From: Nonomuraea sp. NEAU-A123
GTDB lineage: Bacteria > Actinomycetota > Actinomycetes > Streptosporangiales > Streptosporangiaceae
DNA: 64,000 bases
Direction of reading: 5' to 3'
Assembly: GCF_018603905.1 (NCBI RefSeq)
Contig: NZ_JAHFZZ010000003.1
Coordinates: 434,001 to 498,000 of the forward strand
Each line of letters opens with the position of its first letter. Positions within the stretch are counted from its first letter, which is position 1. A program made the translations under genes and the position numbers. Below are positions 34,732-41,776 of this stretch, in pieces. Under the pieces are notes generated by a model, which saw nothing but the letters and a program-made list of their open reading frames with translations, was not told the origin of the DNA and ran no database searches.

Positions 34732-34767
34732 GGGATGTCCTCCTGATCTCCGGCTTGAGTACGGCTG

Positions 34768-35058
34768 CTAGATGTCGTCGGCGGCCTTGATCGGCGCGCA
34801 CTTGCCGTCGTCGTACGTCGTCTTGTGGGGCTCGCAGGCGTTGTACGTGGTCTCGGTGACCTCGAACTCGTTGGTCACGAATCCGGCGCGGATCGTGATC
34901 GCCCAGTGCCGGGTGTGGTTGCTGCTGATCACCCAATGCCGGTGATCGATCACGCGGCCGACGGTGATCTCAGCGGCGTCGGAATTGCCGATCTGGCACG
35001 CGGCGAGAGCGGGCATGGCGAGAGCGGCCGCGAGGACAAGGCCGGTGGTGCGGAGCAT
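34768..35058 (-). CDS. Second prophage lipoprotein
   Basis: 96 residues with signal peptide MLRTTGLVLAAALAMPALAAC, lipobox Cys 21. Short mature beta-rich domain (EITVGRVIDHRHWVISSNHTRHW; FVTNEFEVTETTYNACEPHK). It lies in the repressed or lysogenic-type region downstream of promoter element 2, so it could be made in lysogens and act at the cell surface. Confidence 0.72.
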   Translation of the reverse strand: MLRTTGLVLAAALAMPALAACQIGNSDAAEITVGRVIDHRHWVISSNHTRHWAITIRAGFVTNEFEVTETTYNACEPHKTTYDDGKCAPIKAADDI

Positions 35059-35140
35059 CGTCAGGTTGCCTTTCAGCGATCTTGGGGGTTACTACGCCGG
35101 CGCCTGGTCAGGGCGCCGGCGACCTAGATGCCGGGGGGCG

Positions 35141-35200
35141 TTACGCCCAGGAGGTTCCAGCGCGGGGGGCGGTCCACGTGACGGCGTTCGAGTTGGTCAT
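35141..35200 (-). CDS. 19-residue leader-type peptide after early promoter 2
   Basis: ATG 35200 with AAGGGG 7 nt upstream, 19 codons to TAA 35141. Encodes a Thr/Ala/Trp-containing peptide (MTNSNAVTWTAP...). It is the first frame after promoter element 2 and has a strong ribosome site. Either a genuine micro-protein or a translated leader for the lipoprotein gene. Confidence 0.45.
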   Translation of the reverse strand: MTNSNAVTWTAPRAGTSWA

Positions 35201-35230
35201 GAGTTTCCCCTTGTCAGGTTGAACTTGTGA

Positions 35231-35286
35231 TGCAAGACAGACCGTACACCTATGTCAATAGACATTGCAATGGAGTCCGTACACCT
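35231..35286 (-). promoter_or_regulatory. Early promoter/operator element 2
   Basis: Minus strand TTGCAA (35270-35265), 18 nt, TACGGT (35246-35241). Direct copies GTGTACGGACTCCATTGCA and GTGTACGGTCTGTCTTGCA lie 34-35 bp apart. The end of the 35250-36182 frame runs into it. Confidence 0.7.
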
Positions 35287-36182
35287 TCTTTGGGCTGCGG
35301 TCTGTGCGACCTGGCTGCGTGCGGCGTAGAGGTCGGCGACATAGGCGCGTACGCACGGCTCCAGGGCGAAGCGGGAGCACCTCGGCGGCGACCACGTCGA
35401 GCGCCAAGGTGGGCCAGCGGCCGAGGCCGCGCGGCGGTGCGCTGCGTCAGCACCCGGGCCGCCGGCACCCCCCAAGCGGCAAGGGTCTGCGCGGCCTCGA
35501 GGAGCTCCGCCGGGCCGGCGACCTGGTCGACGGCCTCGACGGGCTCGTCGACGTCCCACGGGGCGGGGCCGGCCGTCGTGATGACGTCGCCGAGGTCGTC
35601 GTCGCCGTAGTTGCGCGGCTCGTCGACGGCATAGATCGCGTCCCACGTCGAGTGGAAGCGGCGCGCGGAGAAGTCAGCGAGCCGTGCCGCTTGCCGCTCG
35701 GCCTCGACGCGCTCGGCCTCGGCGAGACGCACCTCGTTCTCGGCCCGCCAGGTTGCGAGGCGGGCCTCGAACTCGGCGATCCGGGCCTCGTATGCGGCGT
35801 ATCGTCGGGCGGCCTCTTCACCTCCGCTCAGCGGGGGCAGCTCGTCGAGCTCAACCTCGACCGAGGTGTCGACGTTGAGCGACCACGCCATGACGGCGTC
35901 GTAACCGTCGTTGGTGAGCGCGACCCGTGACCCTTCGAGGACGAGGAACCCACCAGCAATCAGAGCCTCGACCCGGGCCCGCTTGACCTGGCGGCCTCGG
36001 CCGCTGCGGAGGTTGATTTGCCGACCGCGACCCTGGCGTCGGGCGGGCAGGTGGTAACCGCGCTCGTCGAGGTACAGGCCGATCTCGTGTGCGTGCGCCA
36101 TGACCTGTCCCTGCTCGCGCGACCATTGCAGGGCGGTGGCCATCTCGCGGATTCGGTAGTCGGCGACGTACTGCTCGATCAT
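35250..36182 (-). CDS. Unknown early protein; 3' part frame-disrupted
   Basis: From ATG 36182 the first about 250 residues look coding: IEQYVADYRIREMATALQWS, an MAWSLNVDTSVEVELDELPPL segment, and a long Ala/Glu/Arg helix (YEARIAEFEARLATWRAE). After about 35,430 the open frame becomes Arg-rich with poor third-position GC, while the next frame (PTLALDVVAAEV) and, after about 35,372, the third frame (ALEPC, VRAYVADLYAARSQV) look coding. Two single-base insertions would explain this. The natural C-terminus is therefore uncertain. The start region resembles a DNA-binding replication or transcription accessory protein only vaguely. Confidence 0.5.
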   Translation of the reverse strand: MIEQYVADYRIREMATALQWSREQGQVMAHAHEIGLYLDERGYHLPARRQGRGRQINLRSGRGRQVKRARVEALIAGGFLVLEGSRVALTNDGYDAVMAWSLNVDTSVEVELDELPPLSGGEEAARRYAAYEARIAEFEARLATWRAENEVRLAEAERVEAERQAARLADFSARRFHSTWDAIYAVDEPRNYGDDDLGDVITTAGPAPWDVDEPVEAVDQVAGPAELLEAAQTLAAWGVPAARVLTQRTAARPRPLAHLGARRGRRRGAPASPWSRAYAPMSPTSTPHAARSHRPQPKEGVRTPLQCLLT

Positions 36183-36263
36183 GGGGGGTTGGGTCCTTTC
36201 GTTGGCCGGTCCGGTGGTTCCGCCCGGCACCCGCCCGTCGAGGTGAGCGGGTGCCGTACGCAG

Positions 36264-36656
36264 CTACAGGGCCGCGCGCTGCTGGTGCCAGGCATGCATT
36301 CCGTCGATGTAGGCGGCGAGCTCGTCGTCGGTGGCGTCGTCGAGGTCAGCCATCACCTGCGGGTCGCCCCCGCAGATGTCGGGGCACTGGTCGGCGATGT
36401 GGTCGAGCAGCTCGTCGCGGGTGCGGACGACGCTGTGCGTGCCAATCGGCCACGGGCCCGACGCCTTGCCGCTCGCGGTGCGGTGCAGGCCGAGGCGGAC
36501 CGAGTTGACGAGGTTATGCGCGGCCGTGCGGGCGGCCTTGTCGTCGCCACTGGCGAGCCGGGCGAGGCCGCCGCCCTTGGGGACCTCGACACCCTCGCCG
36601 TTGTGGATCTTGCAGGCGCAGCGGATGATCTCAACTTTGGTGATCAACTTTGGCAC
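36264..36656 (-). CDS. Unknown early protein after promoter element 3
   Basis: 130 residues, ATG 36656 with GAGGGAGTGCC upstream, 32 nt from the -10 of element 3. N-terminal IIRCACKIHNGEG, then a helical C-terminal half (RDELLDHIADQCPDICGGDPQVMADLDDATDDELAAYIDGMH). Could bind metal through its four cysteines; no family recognised. Confidence 0.6.
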   Translation of the reverse strand: MPKLITKVEIIRCACKIHNGEGVEVPKGGGLARLASGDDKAARTAAHNLVNSVRLGLHRTASGKASGPWPIGTHSVVRTRDELLDHIADQCPDICGGDPQVMADLDDATDDELAAYIDGMHAWHQQRAAL

Positions 36657-36677
36657 TCCCTCGCCTCGCTCCGTGCT

Positions 36678-36730
36678 TGCAAGATGGACCGTACACCTAT
36701 GTACATTGCCAATGCAAGAGAGTCCGTACA
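36678..36730 (-). promoter_or_regulatory. Early promoter/operator element 3
   Basis: Minus strand TTGCAT (36717-36712), 18 nt, TACGGT (36693-36688), with direct copies CTGTACGGACTCTCTTGCA and GTGTACGGTCCATCTTGCA. Located just after the terminase stop. Confidence 0.7.
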
Positions 36731-36758
36731 GGTTGGGCTGACGTGCTCAGACATCGGC

Positions 36759-38399
36759 TCACCTCACCCGCCGGCGATGGACCGGCGACGCACCGCTCGG
36801 CGATTTCCCGCCCGGGTTCGATACGACGGTCTCGGTCCCCGGGGGCCTAAGGAGGTTGAGCGACAGGTGCACCGCGGCGTCGATCCGGCCCGGGCTGTAC
36901 GCGCTCGTCGGCGTCCAGTCGAGCCACTCAGCGACGAGCTCGGGCAAGTGGTCGTCGAGCCATTGGCGGCCCTCGGCGAGCTGCTGAGCGACCGGTTCGG
37001 CCCGTAGCAACTTGCCGCGGCGGCTGACCTGCTCGACCAGGCGCGGTATGTGCGCGTACGGACACCGCGCGACGATCTGATCCCAGTGGGCCCGCCGCTT
37101 CGGTTCGCGCTCGGCGTCCGGCTCAGGGCCGGCGTGCTCGGCGATCCACTCGCGGCGTAGCGCGTCCCATGCCGTACGGATCGCGAAACGGATCATGCCC
37201 TTGCCGTAGTTCGACTCATAGATGATCCGGTCGGCGTCGATCTCGACGGCGAGCTCGCACGCAGCGCGGGCCCACTGGTCGACGCCCATCTCGGCCGAAC
37301 GGTCGTGCGTCCAATGGCAGTGCCCGAGGTCGTCGAGGTACCCGCCGATCACGCCGGCGACGTCGCGGCCCTCGCCCGATGGGTCGATCGACACGGCGAT
37401 GATCACGCGCTCGACGTTCGGATGACGTACGGTCTGCCGCTCGAGGATTGCCTCGGTTGTGAGGGCGCCGGCCGCGGCGACGGGGTCGCCCTGGTAGAGC
37501 GCTGCCCAGTCTCGGGCGCGCGAGCTCGCGCGTTTCTCCGCCCAGTAGGCGGTAAGGGCGGGCACGTCGTCGACGGGGATCCGCGGGTGCGGGCACGGAC
37601 CGCCGGCGGGGCGGCCGAGCGGGTCGGGGCCGAACCGTCCGGGGTCAGCGATGGCGGGAATATGGATCACGAGCCATCGGCCGCCGGCGCCGCGTCGGCC
37701 CTCGAGCTTGAGCCGTCGGCCGCCGAGGTCGAGCGGCGCCCATCTGGTTTGAATGATGAACACCGGGGCGCCCGGGGCCAAACGCGAGACGAAGTCGCCC
37801 GAGAACGACGCCTCGATCTTCTCGAGCAACTCAGGATTGTCGGCCTCCTCGCGGTTCTTGTGGGGGTCGTCGACGATCCCAAGGTCGGCCGGCCGGCCGG
37901 TGTAGCTGCCGCGGATCCCGGTCGATTTCATGCCGCCGCCTGAGGTGAGCTCCCAGTCGCCTTGTGCCTCGACGTCGCCGCGCAGCTCGAGCCCGTAGGG
38001 CATACCGAACTCTCTGACCAGTTCGCGCACGTCTCGGCCGCGCTTGACGGCGAGGTTGTCGGCGTAGGAAGTGAGTAGGACGCGGTGTCGCGGCCGGTGC
38101 GTGAGCCACCAGAACGGGAACCACACCGCGGCCCGCTCGCTCTTGCCGACCTGGGGCGGCGTGGTGATGAGCACACGGTCGACCTCGCCCGCGAGCACCC
38201 GCCGGCATGCGTCGTCGATGATCTCCAGGTGCGGGCGCTGCACGATGAACCGCGGCTTGAGCCGTACGGCGAGCGCGCCCGGGGTGGCGGCGTCGCCGAG
38301 GCCGATCCCCATGCGCGCCGAGGCGACCGCGGCCCGGTCGCGCAACTGTTGCTTGCGGTCGTCGGGGAGGCCGGCGAGTGCGGCCGGCAGTGCGGTCAC
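36759..38399 (-). CDS. Terminase large subunit
   Basis: 546 residues from GTG 38399, which overlaps the small subunit stop; the longer frame upstream is an Arg-rich shadow. Walker A TPPQVGKS (residues 81-87), Walker B LGIVDDPH (173-180), coupling motif FIIQTRW (215-220), nuclease Asp in VSIDPSGEG (about 339) and acidic residues near RIIYESNYGKG. ATPase that pumps DNA into the prohead and cuts concatemers. C-terminal tail basic. Confidence 0.93.
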   Translation of the reverse strand: MTALPAALAGLPDDRKQQLRDRAAVASARMGIGLGDAATPGALAVRLKPRFIVQRPHLEIIDDACRRVLAGEVDRVLITTPPQVGKSERAAVWFPFWWLTHRPRHRVLLTSYADNLAVKRGRDVRELVREFGMPYGLELRGDVEAQGDWELTSGGGMKSTGIRGSYTGRPADLGIVDDPHKNREEADNPELLEKIEASFSGDFVSRLAPGAPVFIIQTRWAPLDLGGRRLKLEGRRGAGGRWLVIHIPAIADPGRFGPDPLGRPAGGPCPHPRIPVDDVPALTAYWAEKRASSRARDWAALYQGDPVAAAGALTTEAILERQTVRHPNVERVIIAVSIDPSGEGRDVAGVIGGYLDDLGHCHWTHDRSAEMGVDQWARAACELAVEIDADRIIYESNYGKGMIRFAIRTAWDALRREWIAEHAGPEPDAEREPKRRAHWDQIVARCPYAHIPRLVEQVSRRGKLLRAEPVAQQLAEGRQWLDDHLPELVAEWLDWTPTSAYSPGRIDAAVHLSLNLLRPPGTETVVSNPGGKSPSGASPVHRRRVR

Positions 38400-38875
38400 G
38401 GCGTGTCGGCGAGTCGTGCGCGCTCGGCCTCGAGCTCGGCCCGCGCGGTGTCGAGTCGTGTGCGCTCTGCCTCGAGCAGCGTGTTCAAGAGCTGTTCGAT
38501 CTCGGCGTCGAGGTCGTTGCTCACGGTCTGTTCGAGTCGTTTCGGGTCGTACAGACGGTAAAGCTTCGCTTGCTCGGTGATCGCTCGCAGGATCGTCCGG
38601 GCCGAGGCGGCGTCGCCGGCCATGGCCTCGGGCCACATCGCGTACGTGATCTTTTCCAGGCGGGCGAGCAGTACGCGCCGCATCTCGGCGACGCCGCGGT
38701 CGACCTCGCCGAGATGCTGGTCGAGCAAGCGCGAGATGTCCTTGCATGCTGCCGAACGCGAGCTGTAGCCGAGGCGGTCGGCGATCTCCTGCCAAGTGGC
38801 GCCTCTTAGCTTCAGGTTGATCGCTTTCGCTCGACGTTCTGCGATCTCCGCGCGCTTCGTATTGCTCATGGCCAT
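38396..38875 (-). CDS. Terminase small subunit-like protein
   Basis: 159 residues. Basic N-terminus with an HTH (INLKLRGATWQEIADRLGYSSRSAACKDISRLLDQH, residues 20-55), then a helical oligomerisation core and a long acidic/basic helix (IEQLLNTLLEAERTRLDTARAELEAERARL). Overlap with the large subunit start (GTGA). Expected to recognise the packaging site, probably in the 38,876-39,375 gap. Confidence 0.8.
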   Translation of the reverse strand: MAMSNTKRAEIAERRAKAINLKLRGATWQEIADRLGYSSRSAACKDISRLLDQHLGEVDRGVAEMRRVLLARLEKITYAMWPEAMAGDAASARTILRAITEQAKLYRLYDPKRLEQTVSNDLDAEIEQLLNTLLEAERTRLDTARAELEAERARLADTP

Positions 38876-39375
38876 GTGAGTCCCCCGGGTGTGTCCCTCC
38901 GAATGTCCGCATTCGGCGATACACGATCATGGCGTACCACCTGGTCAGTCGGGCTTTCGCGCCGTTTCGGGAGCTGCCCGTGTTGGCGCTTGTGTGGGTT
39001 GTCACGTGGGAGGACCTACCCGGGCGCGTTCAGGAATGGATGAGGCCCCGCCCTACGGGGGTTGTGGGACTGCGAGGGCACGGGGGCGACCCAGGGCAGT
39101 CAGGGCGGGGCCTCGCCGGCGGGCCGACGTACTGCGCTTACGTCGGCCCGCCGGGGCACATGAGGGCGACTCGTCTAGCAGGAAAGAGGCAACCGGAATG
39201 TCAGTCGTCCGCGAATATCGGGGTGAGGGCGGGGCCGACCGCACGGGGTTTCCCGTTTGGATCCTGGGGGATCTCGACCTCGCCCTCTTCCCCCCAGAAA
39301 CATCCCCGAGCGGGGGGCCGACGTCGCTTGTGCGCGTCTTGCGACGTCTGGTTCTAGTGTGACGCTACTCGCGGC
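38876..39375. other. 500-bp gap with two perfect inverted repeats, candidate packaging (cos/pac) region
   Basis: IR1: GAGGCCCCGCCCT at 39042-39054 and its complement at 39102-39114. IR2: 16-bp perfect arms at 39116-39131 and 39139-39154 around a 7-nt loop. No convincing gene; a plus-strand 142-codon frame (38929) is low-complexity and a minus frame ending at 39199 lacks a start codon. Position directly before terminase small subunit is usual for cos or pac; a terminator for the 39376-41144 operon is the alternative. Confidence 0.5.
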
Positions 39376-39816
39376 CTATTCGTTGAGATGCAGCACCTTC
39401 TTGATGATGTTGGCTGCAACATCGATGTCTGTCCCGTGGGTGAGCCGCTGGAGGTCGCCGGCGCCGGCGCCGCGGAACTCACTCCCCCAGAGCAGGTACC
39501 AGGCGAAAGGCTCGCGGGCGAGTGCACTGCGGTCGGTCGCGAGCACGATTTCCTGCGATAGACCGGGTGCGGTGTAGATCGGGCTGTCGTGTACCTCGGT
39601 AGGTATGGCGGGCTGAGTCGCCTTGATCAGCATGTGGTCGTGTTGGCGTGAGGCGCGCACCATGAGTCCGCGCGCTCGTAGGGCGTCGATCATGGCTTGC
39701 GCGATCGGCCCGGGCTTGCTCGGGTCGAGAGGCGCCGGCCGCTGGTCTGGGACGGTCGGGGCCTCTCTGGTCGGGCCTCGGGGGGCGCTTGTCGGTACTC
39801 CCTCGGTCATGGTCAC
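39376..39816 (-). CDS. Small partner protein of XRE/TPR regulator
   Basis: 146 residues. Pro-rich N-terminus (1-35), then ALRARGLMVRASRQHDHMLIKATQP and a beta/helix C-terminus (AWYLLWGSEFRGAGAGDLQRLTHGTDIDVAANIIKKVL). Lies 93 nt downstream of the XRE/TPR gene, a pairing frequent in Streptomyces genomes. Function unknown. Confidence 0.6.
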   Translation of the reverse strand: MTMTEGVPTSAPRGPTREAPTVPDQRPAPLDPSKPGPIAQAMIDALRARGLMVRASRQHDHMLIKATQPAIPTEVHDSPIYTAPGLSQEIVLATDRSALAREPFAWYLLWGSEFRGAGAGDLQRLTHGTDIDVAANIIKKVLHLNE

Positions 39817-39908
39817 GTCGGTCTCTCGCTGTCGGTTGTCAGGTCCTCACTGAGCGTATAAACCTGACCACCCGCGCAAGGGGCAGGGTTTCTGCCCCTT
39901 ACTTTTGG

Positions 39909-41144
39909 CTACACCAAAAGTCCTATTCGGTCGGCGAGTATCCGTGCTCGAGGACGCAATGACTTGGGTCCCTCTGTGAGGTCCAGAACCATACGCCGCG
40001 CATATCCGTTGTATCTAATCGTTTCGGGCGCTGCCCCCTGGGCGAGCTCCAATGTCCCGAGTACGGCCTCGTTATCTCGCTGAAGTTGATGCGCACGCGC
40101 CGTTTCGATCAAATGCCGACCGCGGCGCGGGCGCGATGGGATTGGCTGTGATTCGGCGTTGACGACCTGTCGGGCCGATTCGCCCCCCTGGTGCAGCTCA
40201 ACGGCGACGGTGACCGCGTGCGCTTTCATGATCACATTTGAGAACGACGTCCACGGCTGGTAGTAGCCGCTGGGCAGGCGCTCGGCGATTCGGGCCGCGT
40301 CCTGCCAGTGCATCCATGCCTCTCCCGCGTCTCCCATGCGTGAGGCGGTGTATCCCAACTCGAACGTGAGGGCACCCCACATTGCTCGCAGGTTGACGTC
40401 AGCGCTATCCATGTGTGCCGACAGGGCCGTCATGACTGACCGGTTGATCGACATGGCCGCGTCCAGGTCGCCGGAGTCCCTGTGAGCTTGAGTCAGGAAC
40501 CATGCCGCCGCGGCCAGTGATAGCGGGTCTTCGGCTTCCTGAGCCGCTGCGAGTGCCCGGTCGGCTACGCGCCATAGGAGGTCCTGGGCGGGCTGGTAGG
40601 CAAGGTACATCTGTGAGAGTCCGTAGACCTCGGCCAGCAGGGCGAGCGCTCGTCGCCGGTCGGCGCCTTGATACAGGCGTGCGGCGAGTTGGGCGTCTCG
40701 GATCAGGTCGGGCAGGATCGCGCCGAGGGCCGTTCGGTGGTCGGGCGAGGCGTGCCGTGTCCGCCATGCGGAGTCGAGGCGAGCTCGCAGCGTCGCGAGT
40801 GGCTGCACGGTGCCGGTCGGCAGAAGGGGAACGGTGTTGATCGCGGTGCGGACGGCGTCCAATGCCGGGTGCCCCGGGCCGGTGAACATGCGGACCGGGA
40901 TCGACTGGCCGCCGGTCAGCTCAGCAAGATCTCTTACGCGCAGGACCTCTGCGAGTTGAATGAGAATCGGCAGACGGGGATTCTGTTGAATTATCCCGTT
41001 TTCGACTTGCTTAAGCCAAGACTCGGATTTTCCGACCAGACCCGCTAGAACCTCGCGGGTCATACCGCGCCTCTCGCGCAGATACTTTATGCGCTGCCCG
41101 ATGGTCAGTACCGGGCTCTCGTCTTCGTTGCTACCGTCGGTCAT
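39909..41144 (-). CDS. XRE-family regulator with TPR-like helical repeats
   Basis: 411 residues from ATG 41144. N-terminal HTH_3 (IGQRIKYLRERRGMTREVLAGLVGKSESWLKQVENG, residues 14-50), then helical hairpins of TPR type. The fold of N-terminal XRE plus TPR is common in actinomycete phage and ICE regulators. Candidate repressor or activator of the early promoters, but nothing in the sequence proves which sites it binds. Its start region contains the palindromic TTGAAGCTTC. Confidence 0.78.
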   Translation of the reverse strand: MTDGSNEDESPVLTIGQRIKYLRERRGMTREVLAGLVGKSESWLKQVENGIIQQNPRLPILIQLAEVLRVRDLAELTGGQSIPVRMFTGPGHPALDAVRTAINTVPLLPTGTVQPLATLRARLDSAWRTRHASPDHRTALGAILPDLIRDAQLAARLYQGADRRRALALLAEVYGLSQMYLAYQPAQDLLWRVADRALAAAQEAEDPLSLAAAAWFLTQAHRDSGDLDAAMSINRSVMTALSAHMDSADVNLRAMWGALTFELGYTASRMGDAGEAWMHWQDAARIAERLPSGYYQPWTSFSNVIMKAHAVTVAVELHQGGESARQVVNAESQPIPSRPRRGRHLIETARAHQLQRDNEAVLGTLELAQGAAPETIRYNGYARRMVLDLTEGPKSLRPRARILADRIGLLV

Positions 41145-41306
41145 AGCTGCCCCGCGTTCTCCTGGAAGCTTCAACAACTTCAGGCTAGGACGCGGGGCCG
41201 TTCCTATGCGAGGAAGTAGCGCGATTGCCGTTGCTGTCGAGAGGTCGGGCAGTGAGCGGGTACAGTCGGTGCGTCAGGTTGCCTCTCGGTTGGTCTCGAG
41301 AGCTCC

Positions 41307-41342
41307 AACGGCCCGGGTGCGCTTCTCGCCGCCCGGGCCGTT
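41307..41342 (+). terminator. Hairpin with plus-strand T-rich tail
   Basis: AACGGCCCGGG and CCCGGGCCGTT, 11-bp arms, 14-nt loop, followed by CTCGTTTCT on plus. No plus-strand gene precedes it, so it may end a short untranslated RNA or act on minus. Confidence 0.5.
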
Positions 41343-41368
41343 CTCGTTTCTAAGCCCGGGAACGACGA

Positions 41369-41398
41369 AACCCCGGGACCCTTGCGGACTCCGGGGTT
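41369..41398 (-). terminator. Terminator of the Tra/Spd-like operon
   Basis: AACCCCGG and CCGGGGTT, 8-bp arms, followed on minus by TCGTCGTTCC, 57 nt after the stop of the 41456-41734 gene. The 41145-41455 gap otherwise holds only the second hairpin and the XRE leader. Confidence 0.6.
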
Positions 41399-41455
41399 CA
41401 GTCGGTCTCATCGGGAGCTGCCGACATGGCAACCGACAGCCACTCGCCGGCGAGC

Positions 41456-41734
41456 CTAGGTGTCCTCGGCGCGCTTGGCCTCGCGACGCGCCCGCCTCGC
41501 CTCGAGGTCGGTGTTCGCCATGTACTGAATGTTGGATTTCTTCACTTTCAGGCGGCGGCCGATCTCGGTATGTCCCTCGCCGGCGGCGTCGAGAGCCTTG
41601 ACCGCCTCGTAATACCGGTCCATCTGCTCTTGGTACAGCCGCTCGAGGCGTTCGTACTCCGCCTTCTCCCGGGCCGCCACGTCGTACAGCTCGTCGACGG
41701 TGGGGCGCTCTCTCTCCTCGGGGCTGCTCGGCAT
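41456..41734 (-). CDS. Small HTH-like protein
   Basis: 92 residues from ATG 41734. Charged helix (VAAREKAEYERLERLYQEQMDRYYEAVKAL) followed by an HTH-like GHTEIGRRLKVKKSNIQYM and basic tail. Possibly a DNA-binding regulator or small accessory protein of the Tra module. A half copy of the early operator motif lies 9-26 nt upstream of its start, on the opposite strand orientation. Confidence 0.6.
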   Translation of the reverse strand: MPSSPEERERPTVDELYDVAAREKAEYERLERLYQEQMDRYYEAVKALDAAGEGHTEIGRRLKVKKSNIQYMANTDLEARRARREAKRAEDT

Positions 41735-41742
41735 GATCGGAG

Positions 41743-41760
41743 TGTACGGCCTCTCTTGCA
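41743..41760 (+). promoter_or_regulatory. Single copy of early operator motif
   Basis: TGTACGGCCTCTCTTGCA on plus, matching the consensus TGTACGGWCTSYCTTGCA except at one place. Unlike the four complete elements it is inverted relative to transcription and has no -35. Likely a lone repressor site. Confidence 0.55.
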
Positions 41761-41776
41761 CCCTGAGCACCTGCCG

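Noticed and set aside
36759-39005. A 748-residue terminase from an upstream start at 39005.
   Set aside because: The first 200 residues are Arg-rich and overlap the small subunit gene; GTG 38399 with four-base overlap is the natural start.
39199-39352. Minus-strand frame ending with GKPRAVGPALTPIFADD that looks protein-like.
   Set aside because: It is preceded by a stop (TAG) and has no start codon; at most a remnant, so not listed as a gene.
38929-39357. Plus-strand 142-codon frame in the gap before terminase.
   Set aside because: No ribosome site, low-complexity Gly/Pro/Arg composition and it runs through two perfect inverted repeats; all other element genes nearby are on minus.
39376-41734. 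Boundary between a prophage and a separate AICE stacked in tandem.
   Set aside because: No second integrase or att-like repeat is seen here, and the same promoter/operator repeats occur on both sides; kept only as an alternative in the hybrid finding.
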